A stretch of 64,000 nucleotides of DNA from Rhodomicrobium sp. Az07 (GTDB lineage: Bacteria; Pseudomonadota; Alphaproteobacteria; Rhizobiales; Rhodomicrobiaceae). The notes below the pieces were generated by a model. That model was not told where the DNA came from, did no database searches, and worked only from the letters and a program-made list of their open reading frames with translations. A program made the position numbers and the translations under genes. Within the stretch, counting starts at the first letter, position 1. Each line of letters opens with the position of its first letter. Below are positions 51,064-60,064 of the stretch, one piece after another. The stretch covers positions 186,001 to 250,000 of the forward strand of contig NZ_JAHFZG010000002.1 of assembly GCF_018619475.1 (NCBI RefSeq), in the 5' to 3' direction.

Positions 51064-52323
51064 CTATGATTGCAGCGACCGCAATGTGGGCATATCCGGG
51101 GACCTTGGGCTTATGACCGGCGGGTTTGCCGCGCGGATACTTTCCAGCGCGCCCGCGATCAGATTGCCTACCGCGAAACCTTCGCCTTTACTCAACGCTT
51201 GCACTTGAGCTGCTGCGCCCATACGCTTCTGGCGGTCGGGATCGCCGGCCAGCGCTTTCATTGCGGCGGCGTATTCGTCGAGGGCGCCCACACGGATCAC
51301 GAAGCCATCGACGCCGTCCTCGACAATTTCCAGAGCGGCGCCGACCTGATCTGAGGCGATGACCGGAATCCCCGCAGCCATCGCTTCGTTGACGACTGCC
51401 CCCCAGGGCTCGTGCTCGGAAGGGAGTATCAGCGCGGTCGATATTGCCATCAGGGATGCCAGTTTCTTCGGCTCGCTCAACCATCCCGTGAACATGATCC
51501 GCGGATCGCCCGCAGCCAGAGATCGGCAGGCCTCCATCAAAGGCCCGTCCCCGACAAGGACGAGATTGGACCGATCATCCAGGCCGCTTCGCTGGAAGGA
51601 CCGGATTGCGTCGAGAGGCCGCTTGGCTTCGATCAGCCGCCCCACCATGAGAAAGAGCTTCGTCCCCTGAGGAATGCCCAGTTGCGCCCGCAGTGCAAGG
51701 TCGGCGCCGGGCTCCTTCATTCGCTCACTCTCTTCGAGATGCAAGGTCGTGTCGGGCGTATTTGGAAAGAAATACATCGGAGCGCCAGTAGGACCGAGCT
51801 TTCGCAGGTAATCGGCCGCCTCTTTTCCGACGGGGAGGCCAAAAGACATATTCCGTACGATCCATGAAACGGCCAAGCGCTTTGCGTGCCATCGCCAGCC
51901 GGAGCTTGTCGAACTCCGGCAACTCGTCTCGCAAGTAACGGCATAGGGAATATTTCGAGCAATGCACCACCGCGCGGCTCTCATCATGGTCGGATGCACA
52001 TAACCGCAAAGCACAACTGCATCCGGACGAAAGGCCGAGAGCGATCGAACCACGCCCGGGTTCCATTTGAACGAAAACGGATTGATCTGCCCGCTCGGCC
52101 GCCACTGACGCCCCTGAAGAATTTCCCAATCGAGGCCGGAAAAATCGAACGACCAGGAACGCCCGGGTTCGCTCTCTGCGGAGAAGGCGATCTTGAATGG
52201 TCCGGGCCAATCCTGTGCGATACGGCGATGCAGTCCGAGCCGATAAGGCGTCGGAATATCGTCAAGGTAATAAAGCCGAGGGTGCGAAGTAGTCATGGGC
52301 TCGTTATTGGAATTCATGGGCAC
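51064..52323 (-). CDS. Glycosyltransferase, GT4 (group 1)
   Basis: The 419-residue protein has a C-terminal GT1 domain: FLMVGRLIEAKRPLDAIRSF, VGDGPLMEACRSLAA, then LPSEHEPWGAVVNEAMAAG with the E-x7-E-like sugar-nucleotide motif, and IPVIASDQVGAALEIVEDG. The N-terminal half begins YYLDDIPTPYRLGLHRRI. It adds a sugar to the growing polysaccharide repeat. The start overlaps the preceding gene by 20 bases (coupling); an internal ATG at 52296 is an alternative. Confidence 0.85.
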   Translation of the reverse strand: MPMNSNNEPMTTSHPRLYYLDDIPTPYRLGLHRRIAQDWPGPFKIAFSAESEPGRSWSFDFSGLDWEILQGRQWRPSGQINPFSFKWNPGVVRSLSAFRPDAVVLCGYVHPTMMRAARWCIARNIPYAVTCETSCRSSTSSGWRWHAKRLAVSWIVRNMSFGLPVGKEAADYLRKLGPTGAPMYFFPNTPDTTLHLEESERMKEPGADLALRAQLGIPQGTKLFLMVGRLIEAKRPLDAIRSFQRSGLDDRSNLVLVGDGPLMEACRSLAAGDPRIMFTGWLSEPKKLASLMAISTALILPSEHEPWGAVVNEAMAAGIPVIASDQVGAALEIVEDGVDGFVIRVGALDEYAAAMKALAGDPDRQKRMGAAAQVQALSKGEGFAVGNLIAGALESIRAANPPVISPRSPDMPTLRSLQS

Positions 52324-53443
52324 GGGCGGGCTCGATCTGATTTTGAATTAGCTCCAGAAAACATGCACGGACCCGATCCGGTCCGAATTCGTCGCGTGCA
52401 AGCCGCAATGCATATGCCGACATGGCGGAGTATTGCTCGCGGGTCATGGCGCAGGCTTGCATCATGACTTCGGCAAGCGCCTTGTGATCGCCGGGCGCCG
52501 ACAGAAAGCCGCTCTTTCCCGGACGAACAAGTTCCGCGACTGCACCGACATCGGTCGCGATTACCGGCAAGCCCGCGCCGAAAGCTTCGAGGATGACCGT
52601 CGGCATGCCCTCGGCGTAACTCGGTACGACGAGAAAATCCGCTTTATCAAAGCATTCGCGGAGCTTGTCGCGTTCCTTGATCACCCCGTGAAAACGTACT
52701 CTCGGCTGTTGCGTGCTCCGGTTAACGCCGACGACATCAAGAGTGGCATCGGGGCAGGCAGCAACGGCCCTGAGCAGGACCGGAAGCCCTTTGCGCCCTG
52801 CATCCCTCCCGACGAACAGAAACCGCCCGCGCGGCAGGGCTCGGGGCTCGCCGGCAAGCAGAAAGCCAGCCGGAACGCAATTTGGCTGAAAAACGATATG
52901 CGATGAGTCAGGCCGGATACGCTCGAGAATATCGTTGATCCGCCCGCCTTGGCTGATTGTGACATCCGCCCCGAAGATATGACGGCGCATGAGCGGTCGA
53001 AGCGCCCTGAGACGAGCGTTCATCACGAACGATCCCGTGTTTTGAAACATCTCAAGTCCATGAGGGTGGAAAATGATAGGCGCGCGGATTCCACGCTCAC
53101 GCCGCAAGTAATCCTCCACCAGTGGACCTTCCGAATAAACGAGATCTGGCCGGATATCATCGGCCACGTCGGAAACGGCTCTGCTGAACGCCTGAAGCTG
53201 CTTCGCATAATTCCAAGGGCTAAACTTGCCGACCGCCGATCCCACGGGCCACTCCATGTGGACAATTTGCGCGGGAACGTCCGCATCCGCAGGCGGTCGA
53301 GCATGGCTCACAACGGCGATGACCTCGAAGCCGGCTGTGCCGAGCCATTCGATCTGTCGGCGTGCGACGGTTTGCATGCCACCAACGACCCATGGCGCGA
53401 TACCATCAGTAACGTACAATATTCGTGAAGATGGCTTCACCAT
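52304..53443 (-). CDS. Glycosyltransferase, GT4 (group 1)
   Basis: The 379-residue GT-B protein begins ILYVTDGIAPWVVGGMQTVARRQIEW, typical of GT4 with the N-terminal Gly-Gly loop. Its C-terminal half has FLFVGRDAGRKGLPVLLRAVA and VPSYAEGMPTVILEAFGAGLPVIATDVG. It is the middle glycosyltransferase of the 3' part of the cluster. Its upstream neighbour is the broken glycosyltransferase, and its stop lies inside the following glycosyltransferase gene. Confidence 0.87.
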   Translation of the reverse strand: MVKPSSRILYVTDGIAPWVVGGMQTVARRQIEWLGTAGFEVIAVVSHARPPADADVPAQIVHMEWPVGSAVGKFSPWNYAKQLQAFSRAVSDVADDIRPDLVYSEGPLVEDYLRRERGIRAPIIFHPHGLEMFQNTGSFVMNARLRALRPLMRRHIFGADVTISQGGRINDILERIRPDSSHIVFQPNCVPAGFLLAGEPRALPRGRFLFVGRDAGRKGLPVLLRAVAACPDATLDVVGVNRSTQQPRVRFHGVIKERDKLRECFDKADFLVVPSYAEGMPTVILEAFGAGLPVIATDVGAVAELVRPGKSGFLSAPGDHKALAEVMMQACAMTREQYSAMSAYALRLARDEFGPDRVRACFLELIQNQIEPARAHEFQ

Positions 53444-53484
53444 CCCGGCGCCCCTATCGGCTACTGTCTCGGCTTAAGGCATGT

Positions 53485-54691
53485 TCACACTTTGGCAGAC
53501 GCCACCACTGGTGTCGTTACTTGACGCTCTTCAATAAAATTGCAATTATCTGTTGAACGATGGGTCGCAAGTCCCTCCAGAAAATGCAGCAGTTTAGGAA
53601 AAGATATTTCGTTGGCGTATATATCGTCAAACGCCATCCTGGCCTCCCTCGAAAACGCAACCCGATTTTCTATGATATCAGATGCGACTGTAGCTATTTC
53701 ATCAAAGCTCGATATGAGACGAGAAAGCGGTCAGCCTTTCATTCACCGTTGTGTTCTTGTAAATGCAGATTCCGACATCCGCGCTGGCGACCAATTCCCG
53801 GATCTGTTCCTCCGGCACCACGTCTGCGGAAACGAACACATTGCGAAGCCGGCGCTGTTCGCAAAATTCCCTTATTTCCGCTGGATCGCCGACGCCGTGC
53901 AGAACAAGAACGTAAGCGGCTGGGCATCCGGCCCATGCGTCGATCAAGGCGTCGAGACATCTCGGTCGCAAGGCAAGGGTTCCGAAATACAGGAAAATTC
54001 GGCTATCTTCTGGTAGGTCGAATTTTCGATGCCAGTAAGAACTGGACTCAGCCTTCGGAAGCGTCGGCACACCTATCGGAATGAATATTTTCGGTTGAGA
54101 AGAGACAATGTTGTGCTTGAACAGAGCCTCGCCGCGAAACTCGTCTTGAATGAGTGTTGCGATAGCACCTTTATGATACATGCACTCGAAAGCAACCTGC
54201 TGCTGAAAGATGCTCGCATCTGAAAGTTCTCTAAAATATAGTTCAAGGCTATAATAAATGTAAGGAACGCTATATTTATCCGCGATTGCGCCCGCAAAAA
54301 TCAGGCCGAGCTTTTCAATTCCGATAATGGCGATTGTTTCGTCTCTGTGCGTTTGCATCCATAGCGAGACAAATTCGAAATCCGAGCCATCGAGGAGGCT
54401 TAATGGGTTGGAAAGGCGGGCCAATACCTCCCTCTTCGCTCTTGACTTCAAGCGATCCCAAAGGGTTACGTTCTGCGAGCTTTGATCGCATAATTCAATA
54501 ATATCAACGTTGGAGTTTCTTAATTTTTCACTATTGATGACCCCGTGTTCCAAGGATGCTTTATCTATGAAAAGCGTAACGAGGTAACCGTGGTCGGAGA
54601 GATAATATATAAGATCGCGTGTGTAACTCTGGATACACCAACGATACTGTATTACGACGACGCGTTTTGGCGTAGTTGGAACTTCAAGCAT
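53485..54691 (-). pseudogene. Glycosyltransferase, disrupted by internal deletion or frameshift
   Basis: The frame from 54691 reads a GT-like N-terminus (VVVIQYRWCIQSYTRDLIYYL) and a C-half with IFLYFGTLALRPRCLDALIDAW and VASADVGICIYKNTTVNERLTAFSSH. It then stops abruptly (IEL, stop at 53704-53702) where a sugar-nucleotide binding block is expected. A second frame, 53703 to 53485, resumes with DEIATVASDIIENRVAFS and SFPKLLHFLEGL, typical of a GT C-terminus. About 30-50 codons appear missing at the junction. The region is AT-rich compared with the core genes. The start (MLEVPTTPKRVVV) overlaps the aminotransferase stop by 8 bases. Confidence 0.65.
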
Positions 54692-55802
54692 TGAATACAG
54701 CCCTGACTCGTTCGGCGACTTCCGCAGCTTGGGATGGTGTGAGAGCCAAGCCACTGGGAATATAGAAGCCTTGGCGAGCTATACGGGAGGCTGTTGGATG
54801 GTCGTCTTTCGCGAACAGGCCCATTCGGCTAAATACAGGCTGCTCATGCATGGGCCAGAAGAAAGGACGCGTGCCGACGCGTTTTTGTGCCAACGCCTTC
54901 ATCGCCGCTGCCGCGCTCAGTTGTCTGGATGTCTCGATCACCAAGCCAAAGACCCAATAAATGTTATCGGCGTAGTCTGTTGCGTCCAAAGGAAGCTGAA
55001 TTCCGCGTATGTCGGCGAGAAGTTCCGTGTACAACCGCCCCATCGAGCGCTTGCGGGCGACGAATCCATCCAGCCTTTCGAGTTGGGCGAGGCCGATCGC
55101 GGCCTGCAGGTTGGTCATTCTCAGATTCCACCCCAAACGTTCGTGCACGAAACGCGCATGGGGCTGAAAGCAAAGGTTCCTGAGGCTGCGGCATATCTCG
55201 GCAAGCTCATCGTCATCGGTCAGGATCATCCCGCCTTCGCCCGTCGTCACGTGCTTGTTGGGGTAGAAACTGAAAACGCTGAGGTCGCCGAAGCTGCCGC
55301 AGGGCTTGCCGCGATAGGTCTGTCCGTGTGCCTCGGCTGCATCTTCAATGACACGCAGATTATGCCGGCGCGCCAAAGCCAGCACCGGGTCCATGTCGAC
55401 CGGCAACCCATAGGTATGGACGACCATGATCGCTTTTGTGTGCTGCGTGATACGGCTCTCGATTTGAGAGACGTCCATGTTCCATGTAATGGGATCGGCA
55501 TCGACGAGAACCGGTTTTGCGCCGGACCGGACGATCTGAGCGATGCACGAAATGATCGTAAAGGCGGGAAGGATGACCTCATCGCCGGGTCCAATTCCCA
55601 AAGCCTCGACAGCCGCATCGAGGGCGGCCGTTCCATTAGCCACGGCGATTCCGTGTTTTCTGCCGCACCGCGCCGCAAATTTATCCTCGAACTCTCGAAC
55701 GAAAGGCCCCTCGGATGAAATCCAGCCAGTCTCGATGCACTGGTTGAGATAGGCTTTCTCATTGCCATCGAGCAGTGGCTCATTGACCGGAATGAAGTCC
55801 AT
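54684..55802 (-). CDS. DegT/DnrJ/EryC1-family sugar aminotransferase
   Basis: The 372-residue PLP enzyme has the Schiff-base lysine K183 in SFYPNKHVTTGEGGM, D154 in VIEDAAEAHG that pairs with the PLP nitrogen, and an N-terminal NEPLLDGNEKAYLNQCIETGWIS typical of perosamine/4-amino-4,6-dideoxysugar synthases (PseC, RfbE-like). It transfers an amino group from glutamate to a keto-sugar nucleotide. The methyltransferase gene ends directly before it (stop TAG next to ATG), and it overlaps the broken glycosyltransferase. Confidence 0.9.
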   Translation of the reverse strand: MDFIPVNEPLLDGNEKAYLNQCIETGWISSEGPFVREFEDKFAARCGRKHGIAVANGTAALDAAVEALGIGPGDEVILPAFTIISCIAQIVRSGAKPVLVDADPITWNMDVSQIESRITQHTKAIMVVHTYGLPVDMDPVLALARRHNLRVIEDAAEAHGQTYRGKPCGSFGDLSVFSFYPNKHVTTGEGGMILTDDDELAEICRSLRNLCFQPHARFVHERLGWNLRMTNLQAAIGLAQLERLDGFVARKRSMGRLYTELLADIRGIQLPLDATDYADNIYWVFGLVIETSRQLSAAAAMKALAQKRVGTRPFFWPMHEQPVFSRMGLFAKDDHPTASRIARQGFYIPSGLALTPSQAAEVAERVRAVFNA

Positions 55803-56549
55803 CTAGCGTACCTTCTTCATCACGATACAAACGCCCCAGGTATTCTCGCCCGGCTTCTGCCCGGTCAGAAATTCTTCAGCCGCCACTCTTTCAAAGCCGC
55901 TGTGCTCGGCGATAAGGTCAAGTTCAGGCAGGGAAAAATGACGCATGGGATGTGTCTCATCGACCTTCTGAACGCCTCCCGATTTGACGTCTTCGACAAA
56001 CACCAGATAGTTCACGTCCACGACATTCTCGTTCGGGCGCGGGTATGGCTCTGCGATGCGGGTTATCTCGGTCGTCGCGTCTGATATCCGCTTGACCCGC
56101 ACGGCTGGCTTCTGAGAGTAAACGGCCGGACTGTACCAGACATCGAAGATAAAGATCCCGCCTTGCTTCAAGTGTAAAGCCGCTCGGTCGAACAAGGCGC
56201 AAACAGCCGAGTTCGAGGTCTGGTAGCAAACAACATGAAACAACGCCAAAACTGCATCGAATCGATAGCCGAGATCGAGAGTGCAGACATCTCCTTGCCG
56301 ACAGGAAAAGCCCTCTGTTTCGGTGGACGCCGCGATCATCTCGGGGCTCCGCTCGATCCCCAGGACTCGATAACCCCGTTCAGCGAAGAGCCGACCATGG
56401 CGCCCGGTCCCCGAGCCGAATTCCAGCAGTTCTCTTCCACTGCCGTATGCCTTGAGCAGCCGTGCGATATAGTCTGCCTCCGAGACGTAGTCCTTGTCTC
56501 GGTAGAGGAGATCGTAGTAACGACTGTATGCATCAAAAACGTCGGCCAT
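55803..56549 (-). CDS. Class I SAM-dependent methyltransferase
   Basis: The 248-residue Rossmann methyltransferase has motif I LLEFGSGTGRHG (41-52), motif II VLGIERSPEMIA, and FDAVLALFHVVCYQ as motif IV region. The substrate is unknown; within this locus an O- or N-methylation of a sugar or of a precursor is likely. The stop directly abuts the aminotransferase start, so the genes are coupled. It is 13 bases downstream of the cupin gene. Confidence 0.87.
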   Translation of the reverse strand: MADVFDAYSRYYDLLYRDKDYVSEADYIARLLKAYGSGRELLEFGSGTGRHGRLFAERGYRVLGIERSPEMIAASTETEGFSCRQGDVCTLDLGYRFDAVLALFHVVCYQTSNSAVCALFDRAALHLKQGGIFIFDVWYSPAVYSQKPAVRVKRISDATTEITRIAEPYPRPNENVVDVNYLVFVEDVKSGGVQKVDETHPMRHFSLPELDLIAEHSGFERVAAEEFLTGQKPGENTWGVCIVMKKVR

Positions 56550-56562
56550 CGGCGAGCGCTCC

Positions 56563-56991
56563 TCAGCGGTATTTCAGCTCGGTGGGAAGGTTCGGCTCGA
56601 ACCGGCTCTTGTCGGCATCGCCCGCATATGGGCCCTGCTTGACCTCGATGATCTCGGTCGGCTCCAGCATTTCAAAGCCGTGGCCGCCACGAGCGAGCAG
56701 GATGACATCGCCGGCTTCCAGGATCGTGCTCTCAAGGTATTGCTGGTCTTCGCCATAGAAATCGACACGCAAACGGCCGCTCCTGATAAACAAGACTTCT
56801 GTGGTGTACTCCACCTGTCGTGAAACTGGATTGTGAACGTGCGGGGGGATGACGTGGCCGGCGGCGCGATTCATATAGCCGAGCTGCTGCGAGCAGGTGT
56901 CCGGTGTAAAGAAACCGATGCCCTGAGCGGTAAAGGATCGCCGAACGACGATAGCGAGTTCGAGCGTATTATATACTATTCTTTCAATCAT
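56563..56991 (-). CDS. Cupin-like protein of the polysaccharide locus
   Basis: The 142-residue beta-barrel-like protein has HVIPPHVHNPVSR (metal-binding His pair) and a later EAGDVILLARGGHGFEML, with E-x-G-D-V turn and H in the third strand, matching a cupin barrel. The central EVLFIRSGRLRVDFYGED fits small cupin proteins of polysaccharide loci. Possible roles are sugar epimerisation, isomerisation or regulation; none can be assigned. It is 13 bases upstream of the methyltransferase gene. Confidence 0.75.
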   Translation of the reverse strand: MIERIVYNTLELAIVVRRSFTAQGIGFFTPDTCSQQLGYMNRAAGHVIPPHVHNPVSRQVEYTTEVLFIRSGRLRVDFYGEDQQYLESTILEAGDVILLARGGHGFEMLEPTEIIEVKQGPYAGDADKSRFEPNLPTELKYR

Positions 56992-57029
56992 CGGTCGAAC
57001 CGCTTCGATAATGGAATTCCCATGTGCAG

Positions 57030-57872
57030 CTATTGTCTATTCGCCGAGAACATCATTCCGTAATGACGAAATGGCCCGGCCATGCTTTGTGGAAACTCGG
57101 CTATCAGGGCGTAGCCGCGAGATGACATCTCTTCCGCAAATCTCTTGCGCGATATCGCCCAGACCGGGTAGGAGGCAGAATAGTACTTTTCTGGATCCGG
57201 GCGTTGAACGAAAATTTCATGCTCCGGCTGTTCCGACATGAGCAACCTGTCGATCCCGATGATGCGAACATCGGATGCGACAAGCCGGTCGATTATGCTC
57301 ATGGGCGCGTCTAGATATTGAAGGGAACCGCTGAACAGCACGGAAGCAGGGAGCCGTCCCAATGTGGCAGACGCCTCGTCCAGAGTTTCGAAAAAGCGCA
57401 CGCCGTCCCGTTCAAACTCGTCCCGCCCGATCCGGACAATATCGGGTCTCTCCACAATGACCCAGTTGCATCGATGCTCCGAGACAGCGTTGGCTATGAT
57501 AGCCCTGTTTTGAATGTAGTTCGTTCCGAGCGATCCGCCGAAATCCAGGATGTCCACCGCCCCATTGCTCTCCTGGATCGCCATGACAAGGAACGCAAGT
57601 ATTGCACTTGAATAGACGACGGAGTTGCGAGCGATGGTATCCTGCTGGAACCTGATGTTTCCATCCCGGACGGCCCGCGAGATGTCACGGGTCTTTTCGG
57701 TTATGACCGGCGCATCCCAGCCAGTTGAATTAGCAACCGCCGCGTTCCAATCCCCGAATGGCCCTTCAAACCCGCCGGCACCCGCAGGAGCGCGCCGCCA
57801 GTCCCTCGCAATATCGACAAGAATAGGTGGGGTTATGCTTTTGAAGAACTGCTTGCCCGCTGCCGTGATCAT
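57030..57872 (-). CDS. TIGR04325-family methyltransferase
   Basis: The 280-residue protein fits the TIGR04325 (LIC12133-like) putative methyltransferase family: VDILDFGGSLGTNYIQNRAI, NWVIVERPDIVRIGRDEF, then ASVLFSGSLQYLDAP and RIIGIDRLLMSE. The start at 57872 (MITAAGKQFF) overlaps the wzt stop (ATGA) with GAGGAG upstream; GTG at 57881 is an alternative. Its tight coupling to wzt, together with the Wzt C-terminal domain, suggests methylation of the growing polysaccharide non-reducing end (inference). Confidence 0.8.
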   Translation of the reverse strand: MITAAGKQFFKSITPPILVDIARDWRRAPAGAGGFEGPFGDWNAAVANSTGWDAPVITEKTRDISRAVRDGNIRFQQDTIARNSVVYSSAILAFLVMAIQESNGAVDILDFGGSLGTNYIQNRAIIANAVSEHRCNWVIVERPDIVRIGRDEFERDGVRFFETLDEASATLGRLPASVLFSGSLQYLDAPMSIIDRLVASDVRIIGIDRLLMSEQPEHEIFVQRPDPEKYYSASYPVWAISRKRFAEEMSSRGYALIAEFPQSMAGPFRHYGMMFSANRQ

Positions 57873-59164
57873 TGATGGCACTCCTCATTCTTGACCATCC
57901 ACGAGGTGGGTAGGAAGACGATCCCATGGTCGGCCGTTACGGTCGTCCCGCCATAGGATGGATGCCCCGCAAGAACTTCGAACTCAGCCGCGCTTTCAAC
58001 CCAATCGAAATTGCTAAGACATGCCGCGTCGGTTACCCATGGGTCGACAAAGTACAGTCGTGGATAGAGCAGGACGTTTTCCATCCTCATTTTCACCGTG
58101 ACGACACCCTCGACAACGCCGAATTTGAGATCGTAATGCGATGTACGGCAGTCGGCGACTCTCACGCCGGTCGCGGTGACCACATTCACGCCGAAAATTG
58201 GATTCGTTACTCGTTCGAGAAACTCGACGCTGAATTCAATTTCCAAAGTGCCACCCATTCCGATCGTAGACGTGTCGTTACCATCGCCGTCACGGATGGC
58301 GATGCTGCGGACGCGCGCCTGACCCGAACCGGTTCGCCGCCAATGCGTATCGTTCGTCGAGGCACGGTTCGCCGCCATATTCAAATACATCGATATTGCT
58401 TCGCTCGTTGAGCCGCGGAACTCCATACGCCCCTCGCGAAGCAAGGCTGCGCTGGAGCAGAGGGACTTTATGGCCCCGATATTGTGGCTGACGAAAAGCA
58501 CGGTACGCCCGACAGCGGCCACCGACTGCATCTTGCCGAGGCATTTCTTCTGAAACTCGACATCGCCAACCGCGAGTACCTCGTCGACGACCAGGATCTC
58601 GGGTTCGAGATGCGCCGCGACGGCGAAGGCAAGCCGGACATACATGCCCGAGGAATAGCGCTTTACTGGAGTGTCGAGGAATTTTTCTACCTCGGCGAAG
58701 GCGACGATCTCATCGAACTTGCGTTTGATCTCGGAGCGGCTCATGCCGAGGATGGCACCGTTGAGGAAGATGTTTTCGCGCCCGGTCAATTCGGGATGAA
58801 AGCCGGTGCCGACTTCGAGCAAGCTCGCGACGCGCCCCTTGATCTCGACACGCCCCGCGCTCGGCTCGGTGATACGTGAAAGGATCTTTAGCAACGTCGA
58901 CTTGCCGGCGCCGTTCCGCCCGATAATCCCGACGACTTCGCCGCGCCGGACCTCGAAGTTGACGTCTTGCAGCGCCCAGAACTCTTCGACTTCGTCGCCG
59001 GTTATGAGCTGACTACCACGCAGCATATCCTTGGCCGAGCGAACCATGCCCTTTACGGAGCGGCCGACAACATCGCGAAGCGCAGTGTAGCGCTCACGGT
59101 CGGTCTCATGGCCGATCAGATAGTGCTTGCCGAGATTTTCTGCTCGAATGACAATATCGCTCAT
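57869..59164 (-). CDS. wzt: Polysaccharide ABC transporter ATP-binding protein (Wzt type)
   Basis: The 431-residue protein has an ABC ATPase with Walker A GRNGAGKST (82-90), signature YSSGMYVRLAFA (170-181) and Walker B ILVVDEVLAVGD (190-201). It is followed from about 275 by a beta-sandwich-like C-terminal domain (LEIEFSVEFLERVTNPIFGVNV) as in Wzt C-terminal domains that recognise the modified end of a polysaccharide. It drives export of undecaprenol-linked polysaccharide with the Wzm-type permease. It is 3 bases downstream of that gene and overlaps the methyltransferase gene. Confidence 0.9.
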   Translation of the reverse strand: MSDIVIRAENLGKHYLIGHETDRERYTALRDVVGRSVKGMVRSAKDMLRGSQLITGDEVEEFWALQDVNFEVRRGEVVGIIGRNGAGKSTLLKILSRITEPSAGRVEIKGRVASLLEVGTGFHPELTGRENIFLNGAILGMSRSEIKRKFDEIVAFAEVEKFLDTPVKRYSSGMYVRLAFAVAAHLEPEILVVDEVLAVGDVEFQKKCLGKMQSVAAVGRTVLFVSHNIGAIKSLCSSAALLREGRMEFRGSTSEAISMYLNMAANRASTNDTHWRRTGSGQARVRSIAIRDGDGNDTSTIGMGGTLEIEFSVEFLERVTNPIFGVNVVTATGVRVADCRTSHYDLKFGVVEGVVTVKMRMENVLLYPRLYFVDPWVTDAACLSNFDWVESAAEFEVLAGHPSYGGTTVTADHGIVFLPTSWMVKNEECHQ

Positions 59165-59167
59165 AGA

Positions 59168-60064
59168 CTATACCATATCCGCGAATGTCTTTTCGGTTTT
59201 CCGGAAATATCGGATGCCGAACCACAAGAAGAAGGCGACGACAGCCAGGCTCATCACGAAGCCGGGCATGTAGAGCGGGCTTTCTCCGCCGAGCAGGCAC
59301 CAGCGGAAGCCGTCGATGACGCCGACCATCGGATTGAGGCTGTACAGGAAGCGCCACTCATCGGGAACAACCGCGCTGGTAAAGCCGACAGGCGATACGT
59401 AAAGGCCGAATTGTACGATAAACGGAATGATGTAGCGAAAATCGCGGTACTTGACGTTGAGGGCTGTGATCCAGAGCGCCGGCCCGAGACTGGCGACGAT
59501 GGCTAGAAGAACGAAAGCCGGCAGGAAGATGATTTGCCACCCGGGCAAGAAGCCGTACCAGGCCATGATCAGCGCCAGCAGGGCAAGGTTTATCAGGAAA
59601 TCGACGAGCGCGACGACGGCGGATGCACACGGAATAACGAGGCGGGGGAAATAGACTTTCGAGATCAGGTTGGCGTTGCCGATCAGGCTGTTGGAGGCTT
59701 CCGAGAGAACGCTTGAAAATAGAAACCAGGGTAACATGCCGGCAAAGACCATCACCGCGTAGGGCGCCGCGCCCGCACTCGGCAGGCCGGCGACCTTGCT
59801 GAAAATGACCGTGAACACCACCATGGTCAGGAACGGTCGTATGACCGCCCATAGCACACCGATCGCCGTCTGCTTGTAGCGCACCGCGACGTCGCGCCAT
59901 GCGAGAATGGCGAACAACTCCCGATAGTGCCAGAGATCGGACCAGTAATTCCGCTCGGCGCGCCCCGCCTCCAGAATGACAAGGCGTTCCGAGTGAGACC
60001 TTCCGGCGTCACGCGGCTCTGCCCCATGCATCGATCGGGTCGAATGCTGTTCCGCAAGGCTCAT
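59168..60064 (-). CDS. wzm: Polysaccharide ABC transporter permease (Wzm type)
   Basis: The 298-residue permease has six membrane helices after a 60-residue cytoplasmic N-terminus. Conserved ABC-2 features are YWSDLWHYRELFAILAWRDVAVRYKQ, GVLWAVIRPFL and the later FRYIIPFIVQFGLYVSPVGF. The start is ATG at 60064, overlapping the asparagine synthetase stop (ATGA); a frame opens from 60097. It forms the channel that the Wzt-type ATPase powers. Length matches Wzm (about 260-300). Confidence 0.9.
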   Translation of the reverse strand: MSLAEQHSTRSMHGAEPRDAGRSHSERLVILEAGRAERNYWSDLWHYRELFAILAWRDVAVRYKQTAIGVLWAVIRPFLTMVVFTVIFSKVAGLPSAGAAPYAVMVFAGMLPWFLFSSVLSEASNSLIGNANLISKVYFPRLVIPCASAVVALVDFLINLALLALIMAWYGFLPGWQIIFLPAFVLLAIVASLGPALWITALNVKYRDFRYIIPFIVQFGLYVSPVGFTSAVVPDEWRFLYSLNPMVGVIDGFRWCLLGGESPLYMPGFVMSLAVVAFFLWFGIRYFRKTEKTFADMV

